Origin: Tupaia tana
Lineage: Eukaryota > Chordata > Mammalia > Scandentia > Tupaiidae
Length of the DNA stretch: 64,000 nt
Direction of reading: 5' to 3'
NCBI GenBank assembly: GCA_026018925.1
Contig: JAKSZU010000004.1
Location: 12,457,383 to 12,521,382 of the forward strand
Below are positions 1-10,757 of the stretch, piece after piece (the first letter of the stretch is position 1; each line of letters opens with the position of its first letter). The notes under the pieces were generated by a model that was not told the DNA's origin, did not search any database, and worked only from the letters and a program-made list of their open reading frames with translations. Position numbers and translations under genes: made by a program.

Positions 1-1102
1 ATGTCTGCCCTGCCTTCAACCTCGCTTGGTCTCAGCTCTCCAAGTTCTGGCTTGGCTGCATTACTGCTACATTTCCCTGTTTTCGCACCTCTTCAGTCCG
101 TGTCACTTCCAGTTGTCCCCTGTTGTCACACCTCGTCCTTTCTCCCAGCCTCCCGCTCAGAGCATGGTGAGGAGCAGTGGGCCTGAGGGACCAGAGTGCA
201 GGGTGGGGAGGGTGCTTGGGTCCTCCTAGACCCACCCTCCTGGAGGGCGAACCTGCCATGGGCTTCGGAGGTGTGTCCCCTCGCCTCACACCTCTTCCAG
301 ATGCCCTCCTGTTCTTCATCCTCCTGTGTCGCCCGCAGGCCCCTCACGCTCTCCCTCCTGCTGCTTGGCTTCCGGAGGCCTCTGTCTCCCTCCCTGGCCA
401 GTGGGAACCTCTCCTCTCCTGGTGCCAGGACTCTCCAGGGCTAGGAGTAGTTAGGGCCGGGGCTAGAGGGGTGCTGCTTGAGCCCCTCGTCCTCCTAGAC
501 CCAGAACCCACAGTTCCCTTCCTCTGCCCCTCCAGAAGTGGAGTTTCCAGGGCAGAGAGCCACAGGCACCAGCCGCTGGCCCCACTGTGCGGACAGGGAG
601 ACTGAGCCCAGAGTCCCAGCGCGAGTGGCTGTCCAGGGCCACACCGCCTGTCCAGGTCACACCAGCTGTCCCGGGCCATACGAGCCGCTGGCCCTGCTGT
701 GCAGACAGGGAGACTGAGCTGTGTGAGGTTGGGTCTGGGCCCAGCCCATCCTCTCCTCTATGGAGCGAAGGCCACGCCCTGTGTGGGACTGCAGGCGAGC
801 AAGTGCACACCAGTTGGGGTGCTGTGGCCTGTGCCAGCTGGGGGTGATCAGGAGTCCCCCACCCTCTCTGCCTCTCTCTCAGCTGCATGGCCTTCTCCCC
901 AGTGTTCGCTGTTCCTGGGAGAGTGGAGGAGGAAGTGGGGGGACGCACTCCTGGGGGTGTGCACCTGCCTGTGTGTGCAGGAGGGAACACGCACCTGAGC
1001 ACACTCCTGCCTGTGCACTACAGAGACAGATGTCCACCTCAGGGAGACTGCCCACGAGCACACCCAGACCCACCGACGACCACGCCCACCCTAGACCCCC
1101 CT

Positions 1103-1146
1103 GCGCGTGCACAGAGACACTCGTGCGCGTGCACAGAGACACTCGT
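1103..1146 (+). repeat. 22-bp perfect tandem duplication
   Basis: A 22-bp unit beginning GCGCGTGCACAGAGACAC occurs twice back to back (1103-1124 and 1125-1146) with no mismatch. Confidence 0.9.
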
Positions 1147-1165
1147 GTGCTTGCCAGCGCACACC

Positions 1166-1200
1166 TGTGTGTATACGTGTGCATGCGCGCATGCACACGC
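1166..1200 (+). repeat. Alternating pyrimidine-purine tract with a 24-bp perfect palindrome
   Basis: Positions 1166-1200 alternate pyrimidine and purine without a break. Within them 1176-1199 is a perfect inverted repeat centred on CGCG (half-site CGTGTGCATGCG). Such tracts can adopt Z-DNA, and the palindrome can extrude a cruciform. Confidence 0.85.
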
Positions 1201-2778
1201 TGTGGAGGCTCTGAGCTACCCGGAACGTGTCTGTTTCTAATCCCAGCTCTTAATCCAGGGTCTGGGAGCCCAGGCCAGCAGGGCAGCTGGTCATCCGGCC
1301 TGGTTAGAGGTGATTAAGGCGGGGGGAGGCGCAGCTCAGCGCTGTCTCCCTGACCTCGGGGACACTTCACTCTCTTCCAAAAAAGCAAACCCCAAAACGA
1401 GTCTGGGTCTGTTTAGAGATGCAGTTCTGTGTAATTACCAAACCCTGGGTGTGGATGGGCAGGGAGGACGCAGCAGGGGACCGAGCGACAGCCATGTCCC
1501 ACCGGGGTGGCAGCTCATGGGAGAGGCCAGGAAAGCCTTGCCTGGGAGGGCTCCCTGTTGGGGAGGGGGCTATGCTGGCGTGATGGGGCCTGCCTGGGAG
1601 GGCCCCGGTGGAGGGGAAGGCTCAGCTGAGACCTGACAGTTCGGTGCTAGGGAAGCCACGGGGGGCGGGCCGCTCCCCGGCTGCAGGGCCATGGGGCTGT
1701 GGGCTGCAGAGGGGCAGCAGATCACTGGGAGCCCTCACCTTCTGGGAGCGGGTGGGTGGGGTCGAAGGCGAGGGGCCTGGCTTTCTCTACCCTGTCCATC
1801 TGTGCCAGGTCTGACGGTGTCCCTGAGAAACCCTGTGGGGTTCTTGGCCTCTTCCTCCCCAGGCTCCTGTGAGGGCCCACCTTCCTCCTTGCAGACAGGG
1901 ACCAGGCTGGGGAGGGAGGCCCCCGGGTGGTGGGGCTGGAGACACAGGGCTGAGAGGGCTCAGGGTTCATGCCCAAGTCTAGCCTGTAGGGACGTGGGGG
2001 TGTAGGGGGGACACCGAGCATCTGCCAGACAGGCCTGGCAGCCCGAGCCTCAGCCTGGCCCAGGGCAGCCGGGCCTCTGCATGGAGAATACAGAGTGGAA
2101 ACCAGCCCGGGGCTCCGGCAGCTGCCAGCTGGGCTGGGTGGAGGCTGGTGCGTGGGAGCTGAGTGGGAACTGCAGGGAGTAGGGCCCTGGGTATGGCACA
2201 GTGTCTGTCCTCCAGGCTGCCCTGGACGGCCACGGGGCGTGGGGGAGTGTCGGCCTGCCTTCAGATGCAGACAGATTGCTCTGCTCTGGCCTCCTGTGCT
2301 CTGCCCCTTCCCGGCAGGGACACATCCTCACGCCGCTTCCTGGGGCAGCCGGGCCAGACATACGGACGGCCAGCCAGGTGGGGCGTCCCCACACCCCAAG
2401 GCTGCAGCTGGGAAGGCAGTCCTGGGAGCGGGGCTGGCAGCCGGCCCGAGTCCAGGGCTTCCTCCCTTCTCTTGGGTCTCTCTGAAGACTGGCTGGGCCT
2501 GCCCCCGCCAACGGCCCCCTGACAAAGTGGCCTTTGACAAGCACAGAGAGGCCGTTGGCGCACTGGCCTCTCCCTCTCGTGGCCTGCAGTCAATGTTTGC
2601 TTGTCGGCCTGGGCAGGGGCAGGGGCTCAGAGCCTTCCAGTGGGATGCTCCCGAGGGGAGGGGGAGGCAGGTGGGGACAAGACCAGGCGTGGCCGGGACC
2701 AGAACCCTGGGCTTCCCTGGGCTGGACTGTGTGACCCCGGGCGGCTTTCTCACCCTTCCTGAGCCTTGGGAAGGGTGC

Positions 2779-3495
2779 TTTCTTTTTTTTCTTCAAAACA
2801 ATAATGTTATTGCGATCCAGCCTCCATAGCAGGCGTTTACCTGCCTAAACTGTAGCTCAGCGGTTTTCAGGGTATTTATGTACCGGCACAACCACCAACT
2901 TTAGGACATTTTTAGCACTCAGAAAAGCAAACCCAGAACCAACCCTGTGCCTGCTAGCAGTCGTCCCTGTCCTTCAGCCCTGTCCTCTGTAGTCACCAAC
3001 CGCCTTGACATCTCTGAGTTTGCCAACTCTGGGCATTTTGTGTGTAAGAGGGATTTACAATTTGTGGGGTTTGTTTTTATTTTATTATTTTTAGTTTTTT
3101 CTGTAGGGCACATGTACTTGCTGGAGAGAGACAGAGAGAGGGGAAGTGAGAAATCAGCCCAGGTGGATGGCCTGCTCCAGTCCCTTCTCCATTCTCCTTT
3201 CAGGATTTTGGGTACACATGCACATGTGCCTGGTGCAATTTTTAGGCCACCGGGTTTGGGACTGGAACCGTGGTCAGCTGTGTGGGAGTCCAAGACCTTA
3301 ACCACCATGCCACCTCTTGTCCCCAATATTTGGTCTTTCGTGGCTGGTTTCTTCCACTTGACAGAGTGCCTTCCAGGCTCCGCACCACAGCACCGTCTGT
3401 ACTTCAGCGTTTCGTGCTGCGTGACGTCCCCTTGCGTGGGCACCACCTTTCGCTTATCCCTTCACCAGAGGGTTACACGCATGCTCCCCACGTGG
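2779..3495 (+). mobile_element. Old L1 3' untranslated fragment, split by a SINE
   Basis: Segments 2860-3075 and 3325-3495 resemble the 3' end of old mammalian L1 elements: CACAACCACCAACTTTAGGACATTTT, then AGCAGTC...CCAACCGCC, then TTTGCCAACTCTGGGCATTT and TGGTCTTTCGTGGCTGGTTTCTTCCACTTGACA. The two halves are interrupted by a reverse-strand SINE at about 3078-3324. The left boundary is approximate. Confidence 0.7.
3078..3324 (-). mobile_element. tRNA-derived SINE, long type
   Basis: Read on the minus strand, it starts GGGGACAAGAGGTGGCATGG, has the tRNA B-box-like GGTTCCAGTCCCAA, then the long-type body (CAAAATCCTGAAAGGAGAATGG and AGTGAGAAATC complement), and ends CCCTACAG plus an A/T-rich tail. 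It is nested in an older L1. Confidence 0.85.
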
Positions 3496-3915
3496 GCACG
3501 TGTTCTCACTCCCTGAACACCTCCCTGAGCAGTAGCACTCGTTACGCAGTCACTGCGCTTGGCGCTGAGGGCCGGCTGGCCTGTCTCCGGAAGCAGCGCG
3601 GTGCTGTCTGTCCCTGCTGGTGGGCACGAAGCCCGGGCTTCCCTTTTCACCTGGCTGTGGTGGCAGCCTTGCACCTGAGCCGCCCTCAGGTGCTTCGAGA
3701 ACAGCATTCAAGAGTGCTGTGCGAGCCAGTTTACCTGGAGCCGTGCGGGAGATGCGGTGGTACGAGTTGGTGGGACCCCAGTGGGCCTTGCACACAGTAG
3801 GTGCGCAGAGATGGCATCAGGACAGTCGAGGGGAGAAGCAGGTAGTGGTCCAGTCGTGGGGCCCTGAGAGCAGAGGACGAGAGGGAGGAGTGCGTGGAGC
3901 GCCGGCCGGGTGGGA

Positions 3916-4001
3916 GCTGGCGCTTCGGTCCTTGTGCCGCGTCGCTTTGACACTGACCGCTGGCGCTTCGGTCCTTGTGCCGCGTCGCTTTGACACTGAC
4001 C
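3916..4001 (+). repeat. 43-bp perfect tandem duplication
   Basis: The 43-bp segment beginning GCTGGCGCTTCGGTCCTTG and ending ACACTGACC is present twice (3916-3958 and 3959-4001) with no difference. The unit contains five CpGs, unusual for this CpG-depleted intron. Confidence 0.95.
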
Positions 4002-4460
4002 ATGGGCGACCGGAGAGCTGAGGCTGGGCCAGGTGGCCAGGCTGTAGTGGTGAGGCTGTAGTTGAGCGCCGCGTCCGATCACCTCGCGTAGCTCGCCGCC
4101 GAGGCCGGCACTGTCGGTGCGCAGTCTGGCCCAGGCCCCGAGGAGTGGGCTGTGTGCCCCCAGTCTCACGGCCGCCCGAGCCAGACCGGGCTGGGGCTCA
4201 TGGTCCAGCGTCGGGCCCCTCTCATTGCAAGGCCACCTGCTTCCGGACACTCGGGACTCGTGTCCTCCCTGCCCCACTCCACTGTGTCCCACACAGGTGC
4301 CGTCTTGGTTGGGGGTGGCCCTGGACAGGCCTCTGGGACTGTGACCTTCTGCTCGGCACCTCAGTTTCCCATCAGGGCAGTGGGCTGGGCCCTGAGCCCT
4401 GTGGCTCTGACTGTCTGAGTCTGACTTCTTCTTAAAGTAGAGTAGCTCGAAGCCAGCTGT

Positions 4461-4507
4461 GGGCGGGGCGGGGCCGCTCCACGCCACATCCACGCGGCTA
4501 TAAATAA
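4461..4507 (+). promoter_or_regulatory. GC boxes followed by a TATAAATAA box: possible internal promoter or MEF2 site
   Basis: GGGCGGGGCGGGGCC (4461-4475) carries two Sp1-type GC boxes. CTATAAATAA (4498-4507) lies 23 bp further on and matches both a TATA box and the MEF2 consensus YTAWWWWTAR. CpG-rich sequence follows (4508-4570). Either a minor intronic promoter or a muscle/neuron enhancer element is possible. Confidence 0.4.
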
Positions 4508-4969
4508 CTGCCGACGGAGGGCGAGGGCAGCCGCGGCCCGGCTCCTCCGAGGCTACGCCTGGACACGGGTGCGGACAGACGGACGGGCCGTTTGTTGGGG
4601 GGGTGTCCTGAGGTGCGTGCCCAGCACGTGCCTGCAGTGGGCTTCGGCCAGGCCTGTGGCTGCCCTGTGGCCCCCAGCTGGCCTCTGAGATCAGGCTGAG
4701 CACCCCTGCCCGCTGGCCCATCCATGCCAGCCCCGCTGCCCTCCCAGCCCTCCCCACCCGCCTGGCCCTACCCACCCAGACTCTCTGGCTTGCTGAGCTC
4801 CCGCCGTTCTGAGTCTGTGGGGTAAGGCGGCCCGGTGCTCCAGCTCCTGGGAGAAGGTGACCTGAAGCTGTGTCAGTGGGGCCTGCGCGTCGTGGGTGCC
4901 ATAGGGGTGTCCCTCGCTGCCCGGGGCTGGTGGAAGGGGCACCAGAATCCCCCGAGCTTGGAGGGGGGT

Positions 4970-5015
4970 GATCTGCATATTTTTGCATATAATTAGCATA
5001 AACACCATATGAAAG
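4970..5015 (+). promoter_or_regulatory. AT-rich homeodomain/octamer-like cluster
   Basis: An AT-rich patch in GC-rich surroundings containing TTTTGCATAT, ATAATTAGCAT and ACACCATATG. Overlapping POU- and homeodomain-type sites suggest an enhancer core. Confidence 0.4.
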
Positions 5016-5320
5016 AACATGCCAAGATCGGCCTCGGTGTCTTCTTCCTTCTAGCTCACTCGAGTCTGAGGGGACGGGACCAGAGGAGCCCTCGTCACTG
5101 TCACACCTCTCAGGTTTCTGCCCAGGAGACAGGCCAGAAGGGCAGGGCCTGGCCCGGGTCACGTGGGGGCTGGAGGTGGGTGACGTGGTCTGTGCAAGGT
5201 CGTCTCATCCACAGTGTCACTGAGGAAATATGAGTGCAGGCCACCTCTGTTCCACAAATATGCCGGGCCGGGGCAAAGGAGTGGCCCAGTCACTCCCCTG
5301 GAGCCGCTGGGGGAGGCCGC

Positions 5321-5354
5321 CCTTAAATAGTGGGACACAGGCCAGCTCATTCCA
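5321..5354 (+). promoter_or_regulatory. CArG-like box and TEAD-like site
   Basis: CCTTAAATAG (5321-5330) is one base from the SRF consensus CC(A/T)6GG. CATTCCA (5348-5354) matches the TEAD/M-CAT core. Both are short motifs and the call is speculative. Confidence 0.25.
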
Positions 5355-5884
5355 GGCGGTGGTCGGCTCTGAGCAGCAGCCCTGGCGCCAGAGCGTGGGG
5401 AGGTGGGGAGGTCAGCTGGGTGGACCTGGCGGTCAGGACGTGAGCTCTCAGCGGGGACACGTGTCCTGCCCTCACCGTCTAGTAACCACCAGGACATACA
5501 GCTGGTGTCTCAGTGGGTTTGGGACCGCTGTCCTCGTCTTACTGGAGGGCAGACTGAGGCCCAGCCAGGTGGGTGAGGCCCAGGCGCCCCGCAGGGCAGT
5601 GGGAGCCAGGGCTGGAACTCCCAGCTCCACCTGGGCTTGTCCCCTGGAGATTGGACCCAGGAGTGGGTGGCCCTGGCCTGGAGCCGAGCTGCCGTCCCAG
5701 GAGGGCTGCTGGTGCGTCACCACGGTGTGCGGGGGCTGCTCGCCGGGGCGGGGCCACCTGCCACATTGGCCTGCTCTGTCCTCCTTTTCTGCTCATTTCC
5801 AGTCGTTCAGTCTGTCTGTCTCCGTCACCCTCAAGCTTTCTGGTTGGGGAGGCTGAAGGGCTGGGCCGGTGTGCTCGGGGATAC

Positions 5885-6015
5885 AGCACGGCCTTTGGTG
5901 TTCTGCCAATGTTGGGCTCAGATCCCGGCCCGCTTCTGTGTGCCTTTGGGCCAGAGCCTTCAGCCCTCTGAGCTCTGGCTAGCCTGTTGGTGAGATGGGA
6001 TAATGACCCCGACCA
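5885..6015 (+). mobile_element. MIR fragment
   Basis: GGGCTCAGATCCCGGC, then TGTGTGCCTTTGGGCCAG, TTCAGCCCTCTGAGCTC and GGTGAGATGGGATAATGA follow the order of the MIR core and 3' part. It is strongly diverged. Confidence 0.6.
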
Positions 6016-6424
6016 GTGGGGCGTTCGCAGTGTGCACAGCACAGCCTGGTGGGGCGTGCCCCATGGACAGAGTAGCTGTGTCTGGTGAGGAGCAGGGCGG
6101 CCCCAGACCCCCGCTGGAACGGCACCCGGTGGAATGGGCACGGCTCACAACCCGGGGTCCCGGTGCACTCACAGGGCTCAGAGCCCCAGACACAGCGTGT
6201 GGAGTTACCGAGGTCATGGGTCACACCCCGCTGTGACCCCACTGACAGGCTTCCTTACCTGTGACTGGGAACAGTAGTATCCACTCCTGGCGGCCATGCA
6301 GGCAGAGGCCCCAGGAAAGGACTTCCTGCCTCGGGCGGGCAGCGGGCGGGCAGCGGCCCGCAGGAACCTGACGGCTCAGACGACTCCCGGAGCGGTGTTG
6401 GCCACCAGCTTCCTGCACACCTGC

Positions 6425-6490
6425 CTGTCTAGCTGACGGGCACCCCAGTGCCTGGCACACAGTAGGTGCTTCGCAAACAGCGGCTGACCT
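6425..6490 (+). mobile_element. L2/MIR 3'-end fragment
   Basis: CCCAGTGCCTGGCACACAGTAGGTGCTTCGCAAAC (6441-6478) matches the shared L2/MIR 3' end pattern GCCTGGCACATAGTAGGTGCTC. Confidence 0.55.
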
Positions 6491-7279
6491 GCTGGCCATG
6501 GAGAGGCAATGGGAAGGGTTCCAGGAGGTGGGTCCAGGCGGAAGGACCCCATGTCCCCAGAATCTAACGGTTCAGCACAGGGGGTGGGGGAGGCAGGGCT
6601 GGGGCTGCCGGCTCTGAAGGGCTCAGTGGGTGGCCCTGCTTCTTCTGCAGGCTCTGGGAAGGGTTAGTGGCTGCTGTGAGTCGGGGCACGGCAGGTGGGT
6701 GTGGCTGATGGAGCCCTGACACAGGCGTCCGGCCTTGTGGGGGCTGGCGTCCCTGGGCTGCAGGCGCCGTCCGCCTGGGTGCAGGGACCGCATGAGTGCA
6801 GAGCGGCCAGGTCAGCTGGCCCAGGACTAGGCTGGAGGAAGGTCACCGGGTAGGCGTCTGGCACCCGGGCAGTGTGGCAGATGCCGGTGCCAGGGAAGGA
6901 GCCAGGCCTGCCACGGTAGCCTGTTTGCGGGGAGATGCGGCCAGCCAGCTGTGCCTCACAGGATTTGTGCCCATGCCCTTTCTGTCCCCTTCAGTGTCCC
7001 CCTGAGCGTCCTCACAGACGCTCCTGGTGGGGTCCCCACAGAAGGAAGCAGCTGTGGGGGGCCTCGAGGACGTGCTCTTGCTCGCCATGAAAGTGCTTTG
7101 AGTTTATCGTGGAGAAGTTGGAAGGTAGAGGAAGGCCCTGAGCAGAAGGTTGGGCTGCCAACAGCCCCACCCCCGCCGAGACCACGGGGAAGGCCGTGAG
7201 CGAGGCAGCCCCAGAGAGTCCCTGTGCCGGGGCCATTCAAACAGTGTCTGCTCTCTGTATTTTTCATAACCGCTTTTAA

Positions 7280-7445
7280 AACTCAGTGCTGATAATAGCC
7301 AACACTTACCAAGCATCTTAGCGTGTGGGTACACCGGCCTCCTCCGTGAGCCCCCTGCGGGCATGCTTCCTGTTTTCCCAGGAAGAGCGGCCAAGAGGCC
7401 TGCATACCTGCCCGAAGTCTCTCAGGTCTGACAGAGCAGACCCGG
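7280..7445 (-). mobile_element. MIR fragment, reverse
   Basis: GATAATAGCCAACACTTACCAAGCATC at the left is typical of a reverse MIR start. GTTTTCCCAGGAAGAG and CCCGAAGTCTCTCAGGTCTGACAGAGCAG later on fit its core. Confidence 0.6.
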
Positions 7446-8514
7446 CCGTCTGGCCCCATCACGGCCTGTCCGATTACTCCTGCTGGCCGGCGCACATGTG
7501 TTCACGGCCTTGAGTGTTCTTTGCAACAAGGGGGACAGGCCTCCCTATGCACCTGTGCCTCCAGCTGGATGGCTTGTTCCCTGCTGAGTAACGCTCCCCC
7601 GCCCTGCAGCCTGCCTGGCCCGGCCGGCCCTGGGCTTGTGCATTACCTGCGCTGTCCCCCACCTGGTGCTGACGCGCCCTGGTGCTCTCCTAGAACGGAA
7701 TTCCTGGGTTCGAGCATCTGCCTGAGGAAGGCCCTTAGCTTGACTTTCCACTTTACACATAGGCAGGAAGGGGTAGGGGCTGTCCATGGTTCTGGGGAGG
7801 GTGACGGGGAGCAGGCAGTTCAGGGTGCCCTGCTGTAGTATTGCCTCAGCAGAGAGGGTGGGATAGGGTCCACTGGTGTTTCCTGCCTCCCAGCTGCCAC
7901 GGGGGAGAAGGGGGGTGAAGGCAGGGTCAGACGGTGGGGGGCTTGAGAGGGTGAGCCAGAAGGAGGGGCGTGGAGGGCGAGGCAGGCCGGAGCTCGGAGC
8001 GTGTCCGCCAAGGTCAGCTTGGGCCTCCTCTGCTGTCCAGGACTGGGCTCTGCGGCCCCTTCTGTGGCAGGTACATGGCTTGCACCCTTGTCTCTGACAG
8101 CGAGCAAACAGGGGGTGCAGGCTTCCTGGCAGGGCAGCGAGAGGTGGGCCCCGCTCTCCACTGCGCAGCCCCCAGGCCACCCCGCTGCCCAGGGCCTGGC
8201 TCTGGCCCACATTCCTGTGGCGCTGTCTGGGTCTCCGGGGTGGAGCTGGTGAGCCGGGGGCGGGGAGGGCACCAAGATCTCAGAGCACTGAGGGCCTTTG
8301 GGGACGGGGCTGGTGGGCCAGAGCCTGCAGGACCCAGAGAGCTGCTGGCCCAGAGCTGGCTGGTGAGCCAGGCCCTCCCCTCTCTGACCGGCCGCCCCTT
8401 CTTGGGGTAGGGTGCTCTCTGTGCGCTTCCACGCCTGTGGGGGGCACGACCCTGTACCGTAGGTCTAGGTTAGCCTCGAGGTTGAGACTGGGGGCAGACA
8501 CGTGCCCTGGGACC

Positions 8515-8615
8515 CGCAGCGCCGGCAGCACGAGGTTGAGTAGCTTGCCCAAGTCACCCAGCAAGTAGCAGAGCTGTCTCAAACTGCGACTGGGCTCCGA
8601 CCTGCTTGCCGGCCG
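8515..8615 (-). mobile_element. MIR core, reverse
   Basis: AGTAGCTTGCCCAAGTCACCCAGCAAGTAGCAGAGCTG is the reverse complement of the MIR core (CTTGCCCAAGGTCACACAGC...). Confidence 0.75.
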
Positions 8616-8759
8616 CAGTGAGTGGCAGCAGGGCAGCTCTGGCTGGTCGGGGAACTCAGCACGCGTGTTACTCTGGGCTGCGGTGACTAGCACTGCGCGG
8701 GTGCAGCCCCTGCCCCACCAGGTGACCCGACGGTGTGTGCGTCTGCTCCCATCTCTGCT

Positions 8760-8872
8760 CTCTCCCCTGCTGTGTGGCTCAGCAATGCCACCAAACCTCT
8801 CTGGCCTCCAGTAGTCTCATCTGTAGCATGGGGCAATTCTCCCATAATACTGGGGAATTTGAGGTTTACTTA
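8760..8872 (+). mobile_element. MIR fragment
   Basis: CTGTGTGGCTCAGCAATGCC, AACCTCTCTGGCCTCCAG, TCATCTGTAGCATGGGGCAAT and ATAATACTGG follow the MIR consensus in order. Confidence 0.7.
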
Positions 8873-8901
8873 GAGATGGTTGTTAGAGTGACAGCAGGGA
8901 G

Positions 8902-9146
8902 GGCCAGCAGGTGGCGTGGTGGTGAAGGTGCTGGACTCCCCCAGTGCTGACTGCGGTTCCAGTCCCAGACTTGGCGGCTTGAAAATCACAACGGGTGTAC
9001 GCGTGCGTGTGCATCCATGCCAGAATCCCGAGAGGAGAATGGAGGAGAAGGGATTGAGGCATGGCCATCCCCCTGGGAGGGTGATTTCTCACTTCCCTCT
9101 CTTTGTCTCTCTGTCTCTGTGTTGAGCGTACGCACCCTGTAGTGCA
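8902..9146 (+). mobile_element. tRNA-derived SINE, long type
   Basis: GGCCAGCAGGTGGCGTGGTG head with a B-box-like GGTTCCAGTCCC, then GGCGGCTTGAAAATCACA, a GT-rich stretch, GAATCCCGAGAGGAGAATGG, CATGGCCATCCCCCTGGG, TGATTTCTCACTT, CTCTCTGTCTC, and GCACCCTGTAG. This is one of the clearest complete copies. Confidence 0.88.
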
Positions 9147-9250
9147 GCCTGAGACAAGAGCTGAGCAGGAGGGATGGTGACACGTGCCAGCAGGAGGCCC
9201 GACCGCCTGCGTCCGCCTCGGGCCACGTTACCACAGATCTTGTTCTAGTC

Positions 9251-9510
9251 TTTTTCTTTTTGGAGAGATTTTTGCTATAGGGCGCGTGTGTTCACCAGAA
9301 AGACAGAGAGAGACAGGGGCAGAAAGCAAGAAATCACCCCCCAGGGGGGATGGCCACGCTGCAATCCCTTCTCCTCCTTTCTCCTCTCGGGATCTTGGGC
9401 ACGCACACACATGCGCCCGGCATGAGTTTAAGCCACCGGGTCCGGGACTCAAACCGCAGTTGACTACATGGGAGTTCAGTGACATGGTCATTACGCTAAC
9501 TGCTGGTCCC
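9251..9510 (-). mobile_element. tRNA-derived SINE, long type, with target-site duplication
   Basis: A full reverse copy from GCTATAGGGCGCGTG through GGGATGGCCACGCTGCAATC to CTAACTGCTGGTCCC. It is flanked by a 9-bp direct repeat TTGTTCTAG (9240-9248 and 9512-9520), which shows retrotransposition. Confidence 0.92.
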
Positions 9511-10200
9511 ATTGTTCTAGACTCACAGTCCCTCTGTCCCTGCATGCACTGCAGGTGCGGGGTGGCTGGGACAAGGGTTTCAGAGACCAGGCCCAGCATC
9601 AGGGCTGCTGTGGGCCGAGGGTGGTAGCCGTGACTGAGACACCACAGTGAAGTGTCCCACGCTCTGCCCCATGTGGGCCGGTGGGCAGGGAGCTCCAGCA
9701 TCCCTGGGACCCTCACAGTGGCTGGGGAGCCCCGTGGGGTGTCTGCCGTGGGGGCTGGCGGTGGCTGGGCCCCCGCAGTGGGCACACTCGCTGTCTGTGG
9801 GTGCAGGTGTGAGGAGAGGTCGCGTATGAGGGGTGAGGCTTGTGTAGAGGCGGCGGTGCCTGCAGGGCAGTGTGGGGCAGTGCGGGGTGGTGTGTGCCAT
9901 GGGACTGGCATGTGCACGGGGTGGGCTGGTGTGGGCGACGCTTGTGGTTGTGAGATTAGAGATGCGTGTGCCACCCATGCATGTGAGGTGGGGTGTGTGT
10001 GCATAGCCGGGGTGTACTAGGTGGGCAGTGTGTGGGCGGGGATCGGCAGACGTGACTGTGTGCGTGTGCGGCACAGCCAGGGTGTACTACCTGTGTGCGT
10101 GTGCATGCATGTGCCTCCTATCGGGCGCAGGAAGGCAGGGGCTTGCTGCTGGGAGAAGCAGCAGGGTGGGCTCCGATCCAGTTCTTTAAGGGAATGGGTG

Positions 10201-10262
10201 GTAATTATGCTAATTATGCATGGTATTATGCAAATGCAGAGGTCGGTTAGGGGTCAAAGGCT
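10201..10262 (+). promoter_or_regulatory. Candidate neural-type enhancer: TAATTATGC pair plus POU octamer
   Basis: TAATTATGC occurs at 10202-10210 and 10211-10219. The exact octamer ATGCAAAT is at 10228-10235, followed by GGGGTCAAAGG (10250-10260), a nuclear-receptor-like half-site pair. This 35-bp AT-rich core sits in GC-rich intron. Confidence 0.5.
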
Positions 10263-10743
10263 GTGTGTTGCCCTCTTCCTCAGGCTGGCTGTGGCTTCTG
10301 AGCAGGGCTGGTTCTCGCCCCTCTCCTTGTCTGTCCCCGGCTGTAGCTGCGAGGCCCTCCCAGCCCGGCCCCATGGGTCCTGGGGTCCTTGCGTTAGGTT
10401 CCCCCCAAGCTTCCCAGGGGAAGCTCAGAGGTGATTGGGTGGCTGCCCCCCCACACCTGCAGGGAGCTGCTTGTTATTCAGAAAGAATGTTCTAGGTGCT
10501 GGTTTGGAAAGTCACGAGGGGCCCTTCCCCACTGGTCTGATCAGCCTCAGCTGCGGCTACATGAAGGCGGGAGAGAGCCCCCTGCTCGCTGGGGGCCTGC
10601 TCTCACCCCACCGGCGCCCGCCGCCTCTGTCCTCAGCCTCGCATACTCCTGCCCAGCCTCCACCCTGGCCTCCTCCCTGGTCTGTCTCCGGCAGCCCCAT
10701 CTCTGTGGGGAGCTGCAGCTCAGGGCCTCAGCGTGGAGGAGAT

Positions 10744-10757
10744 GTCGTCATGGTAAC
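10744..10757 (+). promoter_or_regulatory. RFX X-box-like motif
   Basis: GTCGTCATGGTAAC fits GTNRCC-NN-RGYAAC with one mismatch. Confidence 0.4.

Noticed and set aside
3708..5162. A 484-codon minus-strand open frame in SDC3 intron 1
   Set aside because: No recognisable domain, and it runs through a recent tandem duplication. High GC content suppresses stop codons here.
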